A stretch of 64,000 nt of DNA. It comes from Candidatus Omnitrophota bacterium (GTDB taxonomy: Bacteria > Omnitrophota > Omnitrophia > Omnitrophales > JACROU01). Positions 1 through 9,709 of the stretch are shown here, piece after piece (within the stretch, counting starts at the first letter, position 1; every line of letters begins with the position of its first letter). The position numbers and the translations under genes are program-made. The notes under the pieces are model-generated. The model saw only the letters and a list, made by a program, of their open reading frames with translations, ran no database searches and had not been told where the DNA came from. The stretch lies in NCBI GenBank assembly GCA_029261035.1, contig JAJDCD010000023.1, positions 62,001 through 126,000 of the forward strand. Reading direction: 5' to 3'.

Positions 1-1187
1 GGAAACAGACCGCAAAGAGCAAGAGTTCCGATTAAAAATGTGAGTGTGGTGATAGGCATCTTTTTTGAAAGGCCACCCATTTCAAATAAGTTCTGGGTAT
101 GCACCGCATGAATGATACAGCCTGAGCCTAAGAATAAAAGGGCTTTAAAAAATCCATGTGTGAGCAGGTGATACATTCCCGAAACGGGTCCTGCGAGACC
201 CATGGCGAGTACCATAAACCCGAGTTGACTCATCGTAGAGAATGCGAGCACACGTTTGATATCGCTTTGGCAAACCGCCATTGTTGCTGCTGTAATCGCT
301 GAAAGACCCCCGATTATCGCAACAATAGTAAGTAATTCTTCAGAAATCGTAAAGATGAAAAAAGTTCTGGCTAGTAAATAAACACCTGCGGCAACCATGG
401 TTGCCGCATGGATTAAAGCGCTGACGGGTGTGGGTCCTTCCATAGCGTCTGGCAACCAAACGTGTAATGGAAGTTGAGCGGACTTACCAATAACACCACA
501 TAAAATAAGAAGTCCTGCTAAAAGAATAGCTCCAGAAGAGATGACGCCTAGTTGAACTTGAGTGGGAATACTTTGAGCGAGCCCTGCAAAGTCAACGGTT
601 CTAGAAACTCCAGTTGGATCAGAAAGAAACCACAAAAATAAAATTCCTAATATAAAACCAAAATCACCAACGCGATTAACTAAAAAAGCTTTTTTACTGG
701 CGTCAGCAGCACTGTCTTTTGAAAACCAAAAACCAATTAAAAGATAAGAAGCAAGCCCAACTAATTCCCAGAAAATAAAGGTTTGAACAAAATTATTAGA
801 AAACACAATGCCGAGCATAGCCGATGCGAAAAGTGCTAAGTAAGCAAAAAATCGAGAGTAGCCTTTATCTTCTTCCATATAACCCATCGAGAAAATAAAA
901 ATAAGACTTCCTACTCCAGAAACCAATAACCCCATCAAAATAGAGAGTTGATCGAACAGAAGCCCCAGTTCAAAGTGAAGCCCCATTATAGAAATCCAAG
1001 GAACGGATATAACTTGAGGAAAACTGCTTGGATTGGATTGCATTTGCATGAAGAGTTGAACAATCAATACGAACGGAATAAGAAGGCTACCCACAGAAAT
1101 CCATCCACACAGCTTTTTCCATCGAAACAGAAAAAGACTGATTAAAGCAAAGCCTATAAGTGGAGAAAGAATGATGAGTGAAGTCAT
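1..1187 (-). CDS. nuoL: NADH-quinone oxidoreductase subunit L (partial, C-terminus beyond window)
   Basis: The gene encodes the large antiporter-like membrane subunit of respiratory complex I, which pumps protons in the inner membrane. Reading the minus strand from ATG at 1187 gives about 395 residues of continuous hydrophobic protein. Recognisable NuoL signatures include FWELVGLASYLLIGFW, the KSAQLPLHVWLPDAMEGPTP loop, and the following SALIHAATMVAAGVYL segment with the lysine and histidine residues of the proton channel. The start overlaps the nuoK stop by one base (TAATG), so translation is probably coupled. The 3' part lies outside the window; nothing seen suggests damage. Confidence 0.95.
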   Translation of the reverse strand, partial: MTSLIILSPLIGFALISLFLFRWKKLCGWISVGSLLIPFVLIVQLFMQMQSNPSSFPQVISVPWISIMGLHFELGLLFDQLSILMGLLVSGVGSLIFIFSMGYMEEDKGYSRFFAYLALFASAMLGIVFSNNFVQTFIFWELVGLASYLLIGFWFSKDSAADASKKAFLVNRVGDFGFILGILFLWFLSDPTGVSRTVDFAGLAQSIPTQVQLGVISSGAILLAGLLILCGVIGKSAQLPLHVWLPDAMEGPTPVSALIHAATMVAAGVYLLARTFFIFTISEELLTIVAIIGGLSAITAATMAVCQSDIKRVLAFSTMSQLGFMVLAMGLAGPVSGMYHLLTHGFFKALLFLGSGCIIHAVHTQNLFEMGGLSKKMPITTLTFLIGTLALCGLF

Positions 1188-1489
1188 TATTGTTTTAAAT
1201 CCGTAAAGTCTGTTACATCGATTGTTTTTTGAGTTCTAAAAAGTAAAATACAAATAGCCAGTCCTATGGCAACTTCTCCGGCGGCAATGGCCATAGAGAA
1301 TAGGGTGACAATTTGGCCTTCCAAATTACCATGAGCTTGAGAGAAAACAACAAAACTTAAATTCACAGCATTAAATAAGAGTTCTATAGAAAGTAAAACT
1401 AAAATTGCATTTTTTCGTGTAAAAATGCCAATCAGACCAATGGCAAAGAGAACGAAAGCGACTGTTAAATAATGAGATAAAGGAATCAT
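1187..1489 (-). CDS. nuoK: NADH-quinone oxidoreductase subunit K
   Basis: This is the small three-helix membrane subunit of complex I, homologous to MrpC. It is 100 residues long, the usual NuoK length. It keeps the two membrane glutamates typical of the family, E36 in LLSIELLFNAVNL and E72 in AAGEVAIGLAI. It follows nuoJ with no gap and overlaps nuoL by one base, so the three genes form a tight operon read on the minus strand. Family knowledge places these glutamates in the proton-transfer path; the assignment is secure from length, motifs and context. Confidence 0.96.
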   Translation of the reverse strand: MIPLSHYLTVAFVLFAIGLIGIFTRKNAILVLLSIELLFNAVNLSFVVFSQAHGNLEGQIVTLFSMAIAAGEVAIGLAICILLFRTQKTIDVTDFTDLKQ

Positions 1490-1987
1490 TTACAAATCTT
1501 TCTTCGCTAAAACTACCGAGCCAATAATGGCTACGAGCAAAATTAAAGATAAAAGTTCAAATGGAAGTAAGTATTTTGAAAATAAGAGTTTTCCTAAGCT
1601 TTCAACGGTACCTTCAACTAATACGATGTTTTCAGACGTAGTTTCTTTGAAAGAACGAACCAACATAAAAAGTCCTGCAAGAGAAAGAATGCTCAGTCCA
1701 AGACTTAGGCCATAGCGAACCGGATTTTTCCAGAAAACAGGAGACTCATTGTTGTATCCAAGCAACATGAGTACAAATAGAAACAGGACTAAAATAGCGC
1801 CAGCATACAGAGTGATATGGATTATGGCGACGAAATAAGCCTTTAAAAGCAGAAAAAGGATAGCTAAAGAGAACATGCCTACAAGAAAGCTCAGCACGCA
1901 ATAAACGGGATTTCTTAAAGTTATCGCTAAAAGTGCCGAAAATAGCAGGATACTCGAAAATAAATAAAAGGATGTTGTTTCTAGCAT
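1490..1987 (-). CDS. nuoJ: NADH-quinone oxidoreductase subunit J
   Basis: This is a membrane subunit of complex I with about five hydrophobic segments in 165 residues. The family signature around residues 50-75 (AYFVAIIHITLYAGAILVLF) is clear. The start at 1987 is supported by an AGAGGG ribosome binding site a few bases upstream. It is the first gene of the nuoJ-K-L run here. No nuoI or other nuo gene lies upstream; instead about 210 bp separate it from a divergently read large gene, so transcription probably starts in that gap. A TATACT hexamer (2024-2029 on the minus strand) could be the -10 box, but no good -35 was found. Confidence 0.95.
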   Translation of the reverse strand: MLETTSFYLFSSILLFSALLAITLRNPVYCVLSFLVGMFSLAILFLLLKAYFVAIIHITLYAGAILVLFLFVLMLLGYNNESPVFWKNPVRYGLSLGLSILSLAGLFMLVRSFKETTSENIVLVEGTVESLGKLLFSKYLLPFELLSLILLVAIIGSVVLAKKDL

Positions 1988-2200
1988 AGCCCTCTGAACC
2001 GGTAAATGGGTTAGGTAAAGTTGAGTATAATAACTTAAAATGCAGCTCCTGTAAAGATGTCCAAAAGGTTACTCCTTAGGGCAATTTTCCACTAAATTAT
2101 TCGCTAAAATCTGTTCTCATTGACACATAGAATAGAATATTAGCTTCACAAATTATTAAAGACTTTAACAAGTTTTTATAAACAAAATTTTGAGAGGTTT

Positions 2201-5200
2201 ATGAGGTTTTTTTTAGTATTTCAGCAACAATTGAGAGTCCTAACCTATTTCCTTATTCTTACCTTCGGACTCGACTCTATTTCCCTGGCCCATGCTCAAT
2301 CTGTTACTGCATCCGTGAACGTTGCACCGAGCATTGGGTTGGGGGATTATTCTTCTTTTCCAGATAATCTTGGAAATATCATTCAAAAAAACGAAATATC
2401 TAAAAATGCCTTTAATCTGATTCACTTACAAGACGCCCACGCTAATCCTGAAGCCCAAAAAAAAATTGCGGAACTCATTCGATACTTTTCAGAAGAACAA
2501 GGGTATAACACTGTTTTTGTTGAAGGAGCGTATGGGAGATTGGATAAACGTTATATTGAATTTACAGATGATTTTTCATTAAATCAAAAAATTGCAGAGC
2601 GCCTCACTGCTTTGGGAGAGTTTACAGCGCCGGACGTTTATTTATCAAAAAATAAAAAAAGCACCCTTCAATTTTTAGGAATCGAAGACCCCCAACTTTA
2701 CAGAAAAAATGTAACGCATTTAAAAAAGATATACCAATCTAGAGAAGAAATTGAAAGTTGGATTGAAGCAAAAAAATTAATATTGGATCGAAAAAACTCT
2801 CGTCTAAAAAACAAAAACCTTTTCTATTTATTTAAAACATTTTTAGAACTTTCTGAAAAAACGAACAATTTCAGCCGTCATTTAGTTCAATTAAATACGA
2901 TCTCCAAAAGAGAGTTGGGAAGAGACCTTCAGGATGCGAAAGAACAAATAGAATATCCTAATATTGTTCGATTTTTAAGACTCTTTAAAGAGCAAAAGCT
3001 GGACCGCGAAAAAGCTCGTGTGGAGTGGGAGGAAATAGTAAAAACAATCTCGAAACAAAAGCAGTTCTTAAAGAGAGCACCTTCTTTTAAAGAACTCAAC
3101 GATCTAAATGTTAGGGTTCTTCTAGAAACCTTAGTGGAGGAGCAGGGGGTTGATTTTAAAGGGTTTCCCATTTTTTCAAAGTACGCAAAGGCTCTTATTT
3201 ATCAACAAGAAATGGATGGGGCGGCTTTGTTTGCAGAGCTTAACACGTGGCTCTTATCATTAATCAATCATTTTAGTTTGGAAGCTCAAAGCAAGAATCT
3301 TTTCAAAGAAATTCAGCTTTTTATTTTAATTAAAAAACTTTTGAAGCTCGAGTTAAAAAGAGAAGAGTGGGGTCTGATTAAGGATGAAGAAATCAAAGAT
3401 AAAGAAGTGCAAAACTTAATTGATGAAGCGCTTCTTTTTTATAAAGCTGCTGAGAAAAGAGAACAACCCTTTTTGGAACAAATTCAGAATCAGATCAAAA
3501 ATAAAAAAATAAAAAAAGCAATTTTACTTACGGGAGGATTTCATACTCCTGCGTTATTGAAACATGCAAATGAAGATGGCTGGAATTCTGTGGTTATTGC
3601 TCCTCAGCTTACTTCAGCAGTGGATCAAGATGATTATTTCAAAAATTTTATGGGAAGAGACCCTAAAGACATTGATGTCTCACAAGTAGTAACTCAGCCT
3701 TATTCTATTTCTCCAGAAACGGCAGTTGCGCTTGGTGTCGATCTTGCTAATAGACAGCAATTAGTAAACACTATCACTAGAGAGTTTGTGAAGGCGAGTA
3801 GCCTTGGGGAAAGGAAAGAAATCCTTCCGGGGTTTTTTGAAGAACGCCCTCTTTTTATTCCTAAAGACGGTCGTATTTTACGTTCCAATGAGAGACTTTT
3901 ACTTCAAGCAGGAGACCACTATTTTTATGTTGATGAAAAAAGAGTTGTTCAGGTGGATTCGACTGGGAAAAAAATAAAGCAAATTAAAATTGCAAATAAG
4001 CCTTTAAAACGATGGGAACTCTCTGAAGGAAAGAAGATGGTTTCTCGATCGCATTGGGCGTCTAATGAGAAAGAATTTATATGGTTGAAACACTATTTTC
4101 AATGGCAGAGATTGGCTAAAAAGGTTTATTTGAACGACCCGGTACTTATTGGACAAGGAGTTACATCTAAAGTTTACTCAATGAACGTTGCTATGCCTCA
4201 AGACGGTGTTGTTAGAACCTTAATAGGCACAGAATTTGTGAAGAAAAAAGACAAGACGATAGGCAGAAAAAGGGATTATGGTTTAGTGGGATATGAGGTT
4301 CAAAAAGGAGATTTCCAAGATGAGCCTGTTCCTGTGGGGGCAGTTAGAAAGTTGATTATAAAGACAAGCTCATTTAGCACAAAACGCTCTATTGCTTATC
4401 AAGAACTGATTCGCGATCGATTTGCGAGTACTTTTATTGCAAAGACTGCAGAGTTGCCTTCGAGGCACCCTGTAGCGCATGAGTTAGGATTAGAGCAGTT
4501 TGGCCGCGAACGCATCTTGCTTCAAGAGCCTTTGATTCCTTTAAGCCAAATTTTAAGAGAAGCTCGTGGCTATGAGAGACAATATTGGGCTAATCAATTT
4601 GTTCGGAGAGTGGAGGATTTTTGGAAGAGAGGCTACGTAGACTTAGATGCCAGGACAGATAATTGGGGCGTTAACAGCGAGGGTAAGCTTGTGTTTCATG
4701 ACTTTGATTTCGTTATGAGCTTATCGGAGATGGATAAGGGAATTAAGGGTAAAAGAGAAGACAAGTTAACCGTGTTGAGTCGTAAAATTCAGTTTTTTGC
4801 TAATTTTATTATTAATAATGTGTCATTTTTATATTCTTTAGATCCTGAGTTGGCTAAGCACTTTTATGAGCGTGTTGTTCATATTTCTTTTGAGTTAGAA
4901 AATAAGCAGAAGCTTTATTTGTTTAATGATATTTTGTCTAACGCGGCCGGGACATCTAAGCAATTAAAAAACTGGGAACAGCATTGGAAACGTATTGAGG
5001 TATTTGCTAAGCAGCTGATTCAAGCACATGAAGAACAAGCTTCTAAAGAAAAGCGAAAAGAAATAGTGAAAGATGTTTTCAATTTTTTAAGAGCTTCAGT
5101 GAAGAAAAGGCAAGCATTGATGACTCAGGTTTTACGTTTAGTAGCTCCGGCTTCACAAAGCGAACTTAAAGGAGATCAAATTAGAAGGCAAAAAGGGCGC

Positions 5201-7285
5201 ATCATTAAAAAATGGGCAGAGAAATATTCAGAGCCCTTCGCTTCGAGAGATCATGATTTTGAAAAATTTATAGAGCTAACAACAAAGTTAGTTACAGAAG
5301 GCTTTAGTGGCTTTGTGGATGGGGATCGAGCAGCAATTAGAGACATTATTGACAGTCGTCCTGTGCAATATGAAGGTGTTAGAGAGGTTGTTGTTGGTGA
5401 GATTGTGAGAATAATGAATGGCATCAACTCTTCTACATTAAATGCATTTTCCAGAAAACAAATAAATAATTTTTTCAGTTTTTTGGTTGCTAGAGATTTT
5501 TTCAAAAGACATTTTACTGCAGGAGAATCATTCGATGGCGTTCAAGAAATATATATAGGTTCTAAAGCGCCTCATTTTCAATTTCAGATAGCATCCAACC
5601 AATTGCAACCCTACCACTTTGTCGTTTTGCGTGTCCCTTTTGGAGATAGAGGAAAACATCGAGTGGTGATTTTTGACATGAGCGTTTTGAATGGCGAAAA
5701 AAGCCAAACTCAATTTAGAGGTATTTCTGAACAGGCTTATTCTAGCTTGTTATGGCAACCCTTCCGAGTAGATGGACGCGTTGTGGAAATGAGTTTGAAT
5801 ATAGATTCGTCTCAACAGCAGACGATGGAATTGCCGGAGGATGAAATTGGAGGAACTCGGCTACCTTATTTCTCTCAGACCATGATTGGAAGACTCGTTG
5901 ATTGGATGGGGGATATACAGGCTTTTGAAGCTCAGTTTGCAGACACTCAAGTTGTTCCACATGCTCCTCGAGAGGTTCCTGTTTTTACAAAACCAAGGCA
6001 TTCCAGATATAGACCCAGACATCATAGAATGGGGTCTCGGTCTATTCGAGCTAGAAAGAGAAGAAATATACAATTAGATCGGAATGATATAGAAACTAAT
6101 GTTAGACCAGGAAACTCTGCGAACTCGAGAACGTATGTTGATGCCACTCAAGCACCTAAAACGCGAGCAAAGTCAGAGGTTGTGAAAAAAAGACGTCGTT
6201 TAGGGTTGGGAAGACGGCCAGTAGAATTGCCGCCGTTGTCACCCAGAACTTCTTTTTCACCACCGATTCCAACGTCTGTGCCTAATCCGTTAAAACGATT
6301 TAAACCTATGTCGTTACCGCAAGGAGGTCTAACGTCATTTAATCGCCCTCCAGCTAGACAAAACCCAACTCCTCAGGGAGAAGGGCCGAACGTTGCGGAT
6401 CTTAGGAATCAGCATAAACGTATGTTTGGAAAAAGGCTTTCTATTTGGGATCATAGGATGCCTCCTCAGCAAGAGAAAAGACGCGGATTGAGGGGAAATA
6501 GTTTAGGCTCTATTGTTTCTGTGGCTAATCTTGTTGCAGATAAAATTGTTGCTCCTCAAGACTTAGAAAATGAAGTCATTGTATCAGCTGTTTTGAGACA
6601 GGAAGTATCTTTGGAACAACTCTTTAAACTTAGAGAGCTCTTTGATCAGGTGGGAGGAGATGGTTTTTATAAGAAATTGTTTGGCGCCAACTCCAACTTA
6701 AGTGTTGTTCTGATGCAATCTTCTCAAGTGACGGATGCGTTGGCCGCGGGGATAGATTGGGCTTTGGTGAATCAACCGAATTTAATTCTTCGAATTATTA
6801 ATGACGGAACGCAAAATGAGCAGATTGAACAATTGAAGCGCAAGGTGAAAGATTTAAATGTAAATCATAAAGCAGAGAGATTTAAAATCGTGATGTCTGA
6901 TTTGAGCGTTGTTGATACAATTAATTATATTCTCCGAGACAAAGGGAATCTCTATAAAGTGGCTCATACTTTAGATTCCGGTTTGGCAAGAATAGATGTA
7001 ACCAAGCGAACTGTTGTTTTGGCTAAGGAGCAAACCTTAGAAGATATTGATAAAGGGCTTTCCTCTAAAGTTATATTCATTCCTTCTGAAGTTGAAGGCT
7101 CAGCTCTTTATCAATTTGGAATTTCTACGGCTTTAGCAGCAAATGAGGGACGATTAACAGCAGACCTAAAAGAACATCTACGAATCTCCAAATCTGGACA
7201 TTTTGTTTTCCAGGATTTTTCTCGAATCCTTCATGAGCTGATGACAGCACACCAGGCTTTAAAAGCTATTCTACAAGCAGCCTAG
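2201..7285 (+). CDS. Large secreted modular protein with Tiki/ChaN-like domain and kinase-like fold
   Basis: This 1694-residue protein is a member of a family also found at 37816-50670 and 51025-55170. Residues 1-33 look like a Sec signal peptide. Residues 60-480 resemble the Tiki/ChaN/EreA superfamily: QDAHAN at 77-82, VFVEG at 105-109 and TGGFH at 444-448 match its first histidine motif, its acidic motif and its last histidine motif. An ASSLG motif at 532-536 follows. Residues 640-850 carry protein-kinase-like landmarks: GQGVTSKVY (651-659), K721 in KLIIK, D816-x4-N821, and DFD at 834-836 instead of DFG. Residues 1260-1430 are basic and proline-rich, probably disordered. A weaker SLG motif (1433-1436) precedes the C-terminal domain, which ends QAA. 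GAGAGG before ATG supports the start. Function unknown; the kinase reading is inference. Confidence 0.9.
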   Translation: MRFFLVFQQQLRVLTYFLILTFGLDSISLAHAQSVTASVNVAPSIGLGDYSSFPDNLGNIIQKNEISKNAFNLIHLQDAHANPEAQKKIAELIRYFSEEQGYNTVFVEGAYGRLDKRYIEFTDDFSLNQKIAERLTALGEFTAPDVYLSKNKKSTLQFLGIEDPQLYRKNVTHLKKIYQSREEIESWIEAKKLILDRKNSRLKNKNLFYLFKTFLELSEKTNNFSRHLVQLNTISKRELGRDLQDAKEQIEYPNIVRFLRLFKEQKLDREKARVEWEEIVKTISKQKQFLKRAPSFKELNDLNVRVLLETLVEEQGVDFKGFPIFSKYAKALIYQQEMDGAALFAELNTWLLSLINHFSLEAQSKNLFKEIQLFILIKKLLKLELKREEWGLIKDEEIKDKEVQNLIDEALLFYKAAEKREQPFLEQIQNQIKNKKIKKAILLTGGFHTPALLKHANEDGWNSVVIAPQLTSAVDQDDYFKNFMGRDPKDIDVSQVVTQPYSISPETAVALGVDLANRQQLVNTITREFVKASSLGERKEILPGFFEERPLFIPKDGRILRSNERLLLQAGDHYFYVDEKRVVQVDSTGKKIKQIKIANKPLKRWELSEGKKMVSRSHWASNEKEFIWLKHYFQWQRLAKKVYLNDPVLIGQGVTSKVYSMNVAMPQDGVVRTLIGTEFVKKKDKTIGRKRDYGLVGYEVQKGDFQDEPVPVGAVRKLIIKTSSFSTKRSIAYQELIRDRFASTFIAKTAELPSRHPVAHELGLEQFGRERILLQEPLIPLSQILREARGYERQYWANQFVRRVEDFWKRGYVDLDARTDNWGVNSEGKLVFHDFDFVMSLSEMDKGIKGKREDKLTVLSRKIQFFANFIINNVSFLYSLDPELAKHFYERVVHISFELENKQKLYLFNDILSNAAGTSKQLKNWEQHWKRIEVFAKQLIQAHEEQASKEKRKEIVKDVFNFLRASVKKRQALMTQVLRLVAPASQSELKGDQIRRQKGRIIKKWAEKYSEPFASRDHDFEKFIELTTKLVTEGFSGFVDGDRAAIRDIIDSRPVQYEGVREVVVGEIVRIMNGINSSTLNAFSRKQINNFFSFLVARDFFKRHFTAGESFDGVQEIYIGSKAPHFQFQIASNQLQPYHFVVLRVPFGDRGKHRVVIFDMSVLNGEKSQTQFRGISEQAYSSLLWQPFRVDGRVVEMSLNIDSSQQQTMELPEDEIGGTRLPYFSQTMIGRLVDWMGDIQAFEAQFADTQVVPHAPREVPVFTKPRHSRYRPRHHRMGSRSIRARKRRNIQLDRNDIETNVRPGNSANSRTYVDATQAPKTRAKSEVVKKRRRLGLGRRPVELPPLSPRTSFSPPIPTSVPNPLKRFKPMSLPQGGLTSFNRPPARQNPTPQGEGPNVADLRNQHKRMFGKRLSIWDHRMPPQQEKRRGLRGNSLGSIVSVANLVADKIVAPQDLENEVIVSAVLRQEVSLEQLFKLRELFDQVGGDGFYKKLFGANSNLSVVLMQSSQVTDALAAGIDWALVNQPNLILRIINDGTQNEQIEQLKRKVKDLNVNHKAERFKIVMSDLSVVDTINYILRDKGNLYKVAHTLDSGLARIDVTKRTVVLAKEQTLEDIDKGLSSKVIFIPSEVEGSALYQFGISTALAANEGRLTADLKEHLRISKSGHFVFQDFSRILHELMTAHQALKAILQAA

Positions 7286-7375
7286 CCACGCATTTTGCAA
7301 TTCCCTTACCTAGATGGTACAACTTAATTGATGGTATTGAACTAACTTAAGTAGTCAAGGAAGGGAGAATAAGCT

Positions 7376-7852
7376 ATGAACTTTCCAGCCAAACAGAAAG
7401 CGCTTCATGATTTTTGCTACGGACTTTATGTTTTAACCACGCATGATGGGAATGAGATTAATGGACTTACTGCGTCATGGGTAAGTCAAGTTTCATTTGA
7501 GCCACCATTAATCATGGTTGCTGTCGAAAAAACTCGTTACACAAGTCAAATGATCGAAAAAAGTAATGTTTTCACGCTTAATGTTCTTCGAGATGATCAA
7601 GAAGCTGTGGCGAAGCATTTCGTAATTCCTCATTGGAAAGTAAAAAACAAATTTGAGGGACACAAGTACCACCTAGGAAAATCAGGCTGTCCTATTTTGG
7701 ACGAGGCCAGTGCTTATGTGGAATGTCGTGTTATTCAGAAAGTAGATCCTGGGGACCATATGATTTATGTAGGTCAAGTCGTTGATGCGGCACCCTTACA
7801 TGAAGGCCGTGCTCTTTGTATGATGGACACTCCTTTATCTTATAGCGGATAA
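7376..7852 (+). CDS. Flavin reductase-like FMN-binding protein
   Basis: The 158-residue product has the split-barrel flavin reductase fold (flavin reductase-like domain family). The characteristic N-terminal part includes GLYVLTTHDGNEINGLTASW and VSFEPPLIMVAV, which in this family bind FMN. Members reduce flavin with NAD(P)H or serve as the flavoprotein half of rubredoxin-type oxidoreductases. The ATG is preceded by a GGGAG ribosome binding site. It stands alone between the 1694-residue protein and the opposite-strand ThyX-like gene, so its partner cannot be read from context. The broad family is certain, the substrate is not. Confidence 0.88.
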   Translation: MNFPAKQKALHDFCYGLYVLTTHDGNEINGLTASWVSQVSFEPPLIMVAVEKTRYTSQMIEKSNVFTLNVLRDDQEAVAKHFVIPHWKVKNKFEGHKYHLGKSGCPILDEASAYVECRVIQKVDPGDHMIYVGQVVDAAPLHEGRALCMMDTPLSYSG

Positions 7853-7991
7853 AGAGTGCTTCTTATATCCATTCTTTGACGAACCCTTTAGGGGGTGTCG
7901 AATTGGGAGATTAGAGAATTGTTTCATAAGATGCTACTCTCAAAGAAACCAATTCCATCCCCTTTTATTTATGTCTAAATTTTAAACTCTT

Positions 7992-9563
7992 CTAGATGAC
8001 GCGTTCGTATTCGTCTTTTTTAAGTTTCCAGACAGGCTTACCGCAAAAACGATCCCCTTCAGGGCAGAATGGAGTTACTTTAGCATTGAAGCGCATATGA
8101 CATGGAGGGTATATGTGTTTAACTAAATTAGGTTGTACTTTTTCGACTTGTTTTACCTCATCGAGACAGTTGTGCCAAATTTCTTCTTGGGCGGTATAAC
8201 ATAGACGGTGAACCCATTTGTGATGAAAGTTCAGCAAATCCCCAGACTCCACAAAACGAATAGGAAAAGAGTTTGGTACCAGATAAGTAGCAAACTCTTC
8301 CGAAACACCCAAGTCGAGTAATTTGTTAATTCCTTCCCAAATTTTTTGATGGGCCTTTTCATAGATTTCCGTTGCTTCAGCACTTTCTGAAATGAGAGGA
8401 GGAGTGATGAAGTCTACTTTATCTCGAACAAATTGAGTGATGAAAATAGGGCGAGACCCTGGAGTCATTCGATGACGTTGATCTTGAGAGTCTGCGGTGT
8501 GGCTTATTTTTTTTCTAAAAGTGAAGTGAGGATGCAGCATCGTTCGTGTTAGCTTCGCGTGCGATGTTAAATTTAAAGCTTCTTTGTAGTACGTATTTTT
8601 AGCTGGGGACATAGCCGCTTCGATGGCGTCTTCATTTGAAAGCTTTTCTTTTGGGATACCCAATACAGTTCGGACGGCTTCTCCCATTGTCTCTTCCGCA
8701 TTTGTTTTGTAGTCGATCAAAAAAGAAGTGCTATTGCCGAGATTCTTATCAAACTCTTCAACAAATTGTCGTGAGAGACCCTTGTTGCTTTGGTTGTGAA
8801 ACTGATGAAATAATTGGTATTCCGGAGTTTCTTCGATTGGGATAGAGTCTTCAATGTTTTGAAAGAAAAGAGGGTCTTGTTCTGTTACGGCGGCAATCAT
8901 TTTTCCAACGACTAACTTTTGTTCATGAGGAGTGTCATAGGAATTAACCAGTTTGTTGTAACGGTGCAATGTTAACCCGCTGATAGTGTGGTACAGGTGA
9001 GCGTGTGTTGCAACAGGCAAAATATAACGAGCGACTTCCTGAGTTTTTTTCTTAAGAGAACTCTGCCAACGTTTTTCTTCCGTATTTCTATTGGGAAATA
9101 CTTTTGAATACGATTTTAGTGTAGGCGTCATGAGAACTTCATTTAACTTGTGATACGTATCCATTTGGAAATTGGCGATTGATTCGTAAACATCAAGTGC
9201 TTCGCCTTCCAATGGAGGAACCCAAAAAGTACCTGGTTTTACAGAAACGTAGCGTTGACTGACTTGTTCTGAATTGTAGAACATATGACTATGTAGAAAG
9301 GCCCAAATAAATTGACGAGAAACTTTCTCGAGGACAAACTGAAATGTTGCATGCTGAATTGTTGTGTGATGCCCTGCTTGGTAGATACTCGTGGCAATAC
9401 GGTCTCTTAAATCCCGAGAACGCTCGTCTTTGTCGACGTCTTCAGAGTAGATTACCTTAGAAGAATAACAGGTTCGAGCTGTGGCAACGGCATTATTGTA
9501 AGGCGTTTTAAAGATATTAATCAGCTTTACTTCAGGTTGTGTGGGAGTCAATGTTGTTTGCAT
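7992..9563 (-). CDS. ThyX-like FAD-dependent thymidylate synthase, tandem-domain form
   Basis: ThyX enzymes methylate dUMP to dTMP using FAD and methylenetetrahydrofolate. This product is 523 residues, about twice a normal ThyX, and seems to contain two related halves. The first half has a motif at about 82-105 ending SEQVSQRYV that matches the end of the ThyX signature, but the RHR part reads SHM. The second half has QRHRMTPGSRP, which retains an RHR triplet in an altered setting. Long forms like this occur in several uncultured phyla. No other thymidylate synthase is in the window, so activity is plausible but unproven; a divergent paralogue with another role is the alternative. Confidence 0.8.
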   Translation of the reverse strand: MQTTLTPTQPEVKLINIFKTPYNNAVATARTCYSSKVIYSEDVDKDERSRDLRDRIATSIYQAGHHTTIQHATFQFVLEKVSRQFIWAFLHSHMFYNSEQVSQRYVSVKPGTFWVPPLEGEALDVYESIANFQMDTYHKLNEVLMTPTLKSYSKVFPNRNTEEKRWQSSLKKKTQEVARYILPVATHAHLYHTISGLTLHRYNKLVNSYDTPHEQKLVVGKMIAAVTEQDPLFFQNIEDSIPIEETPEYQLFHQFHNQSNKGLSRQFVEEFDKNLGNSTSFLIDYKTNAEETMGEAVRTVLGIPKEKLSNEDAIEAAMSPAKNTYYKEALNLTSHAKLTRTMLHPHFTFRKKISHTADSQDQRHRMTPGSRPIFITQFVRDKVDFITPPLISESAEATEIYEKAHQKIWEGINKLLDLGVSEEFATYLVPNSFPIRFVESGDLLNFHHKWVHRLCYTAQEEIWHNCLDEVKQVEKVQPNLVKHIYPPCHMRFNAKVTPFCPEGDRFCGKPVWKLKKDEYERVI

Positions 9564-9709
9564 ATCTAGCCATTATAAGCCTCCTCATACCTTCCGTCAA
9601 TCGGTCAGAAAATGATGCTCTCATATTGTATTCAGACACAAAGGTAAGTTTAGCCCCATTTTCTGGCTATCACACGTTTTATGATTTTTTGTGTTAAAAT
9701 AGGTCTTCT

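Noticed and set aside
2120-2146. TTGACA at 2120-2125 as promoter of the 1694-residue gene
   Set aside because: No acceptable -10 box lies at 16-18 bases; only TAGAAT at 7 and TAGCTT at 15 bases.
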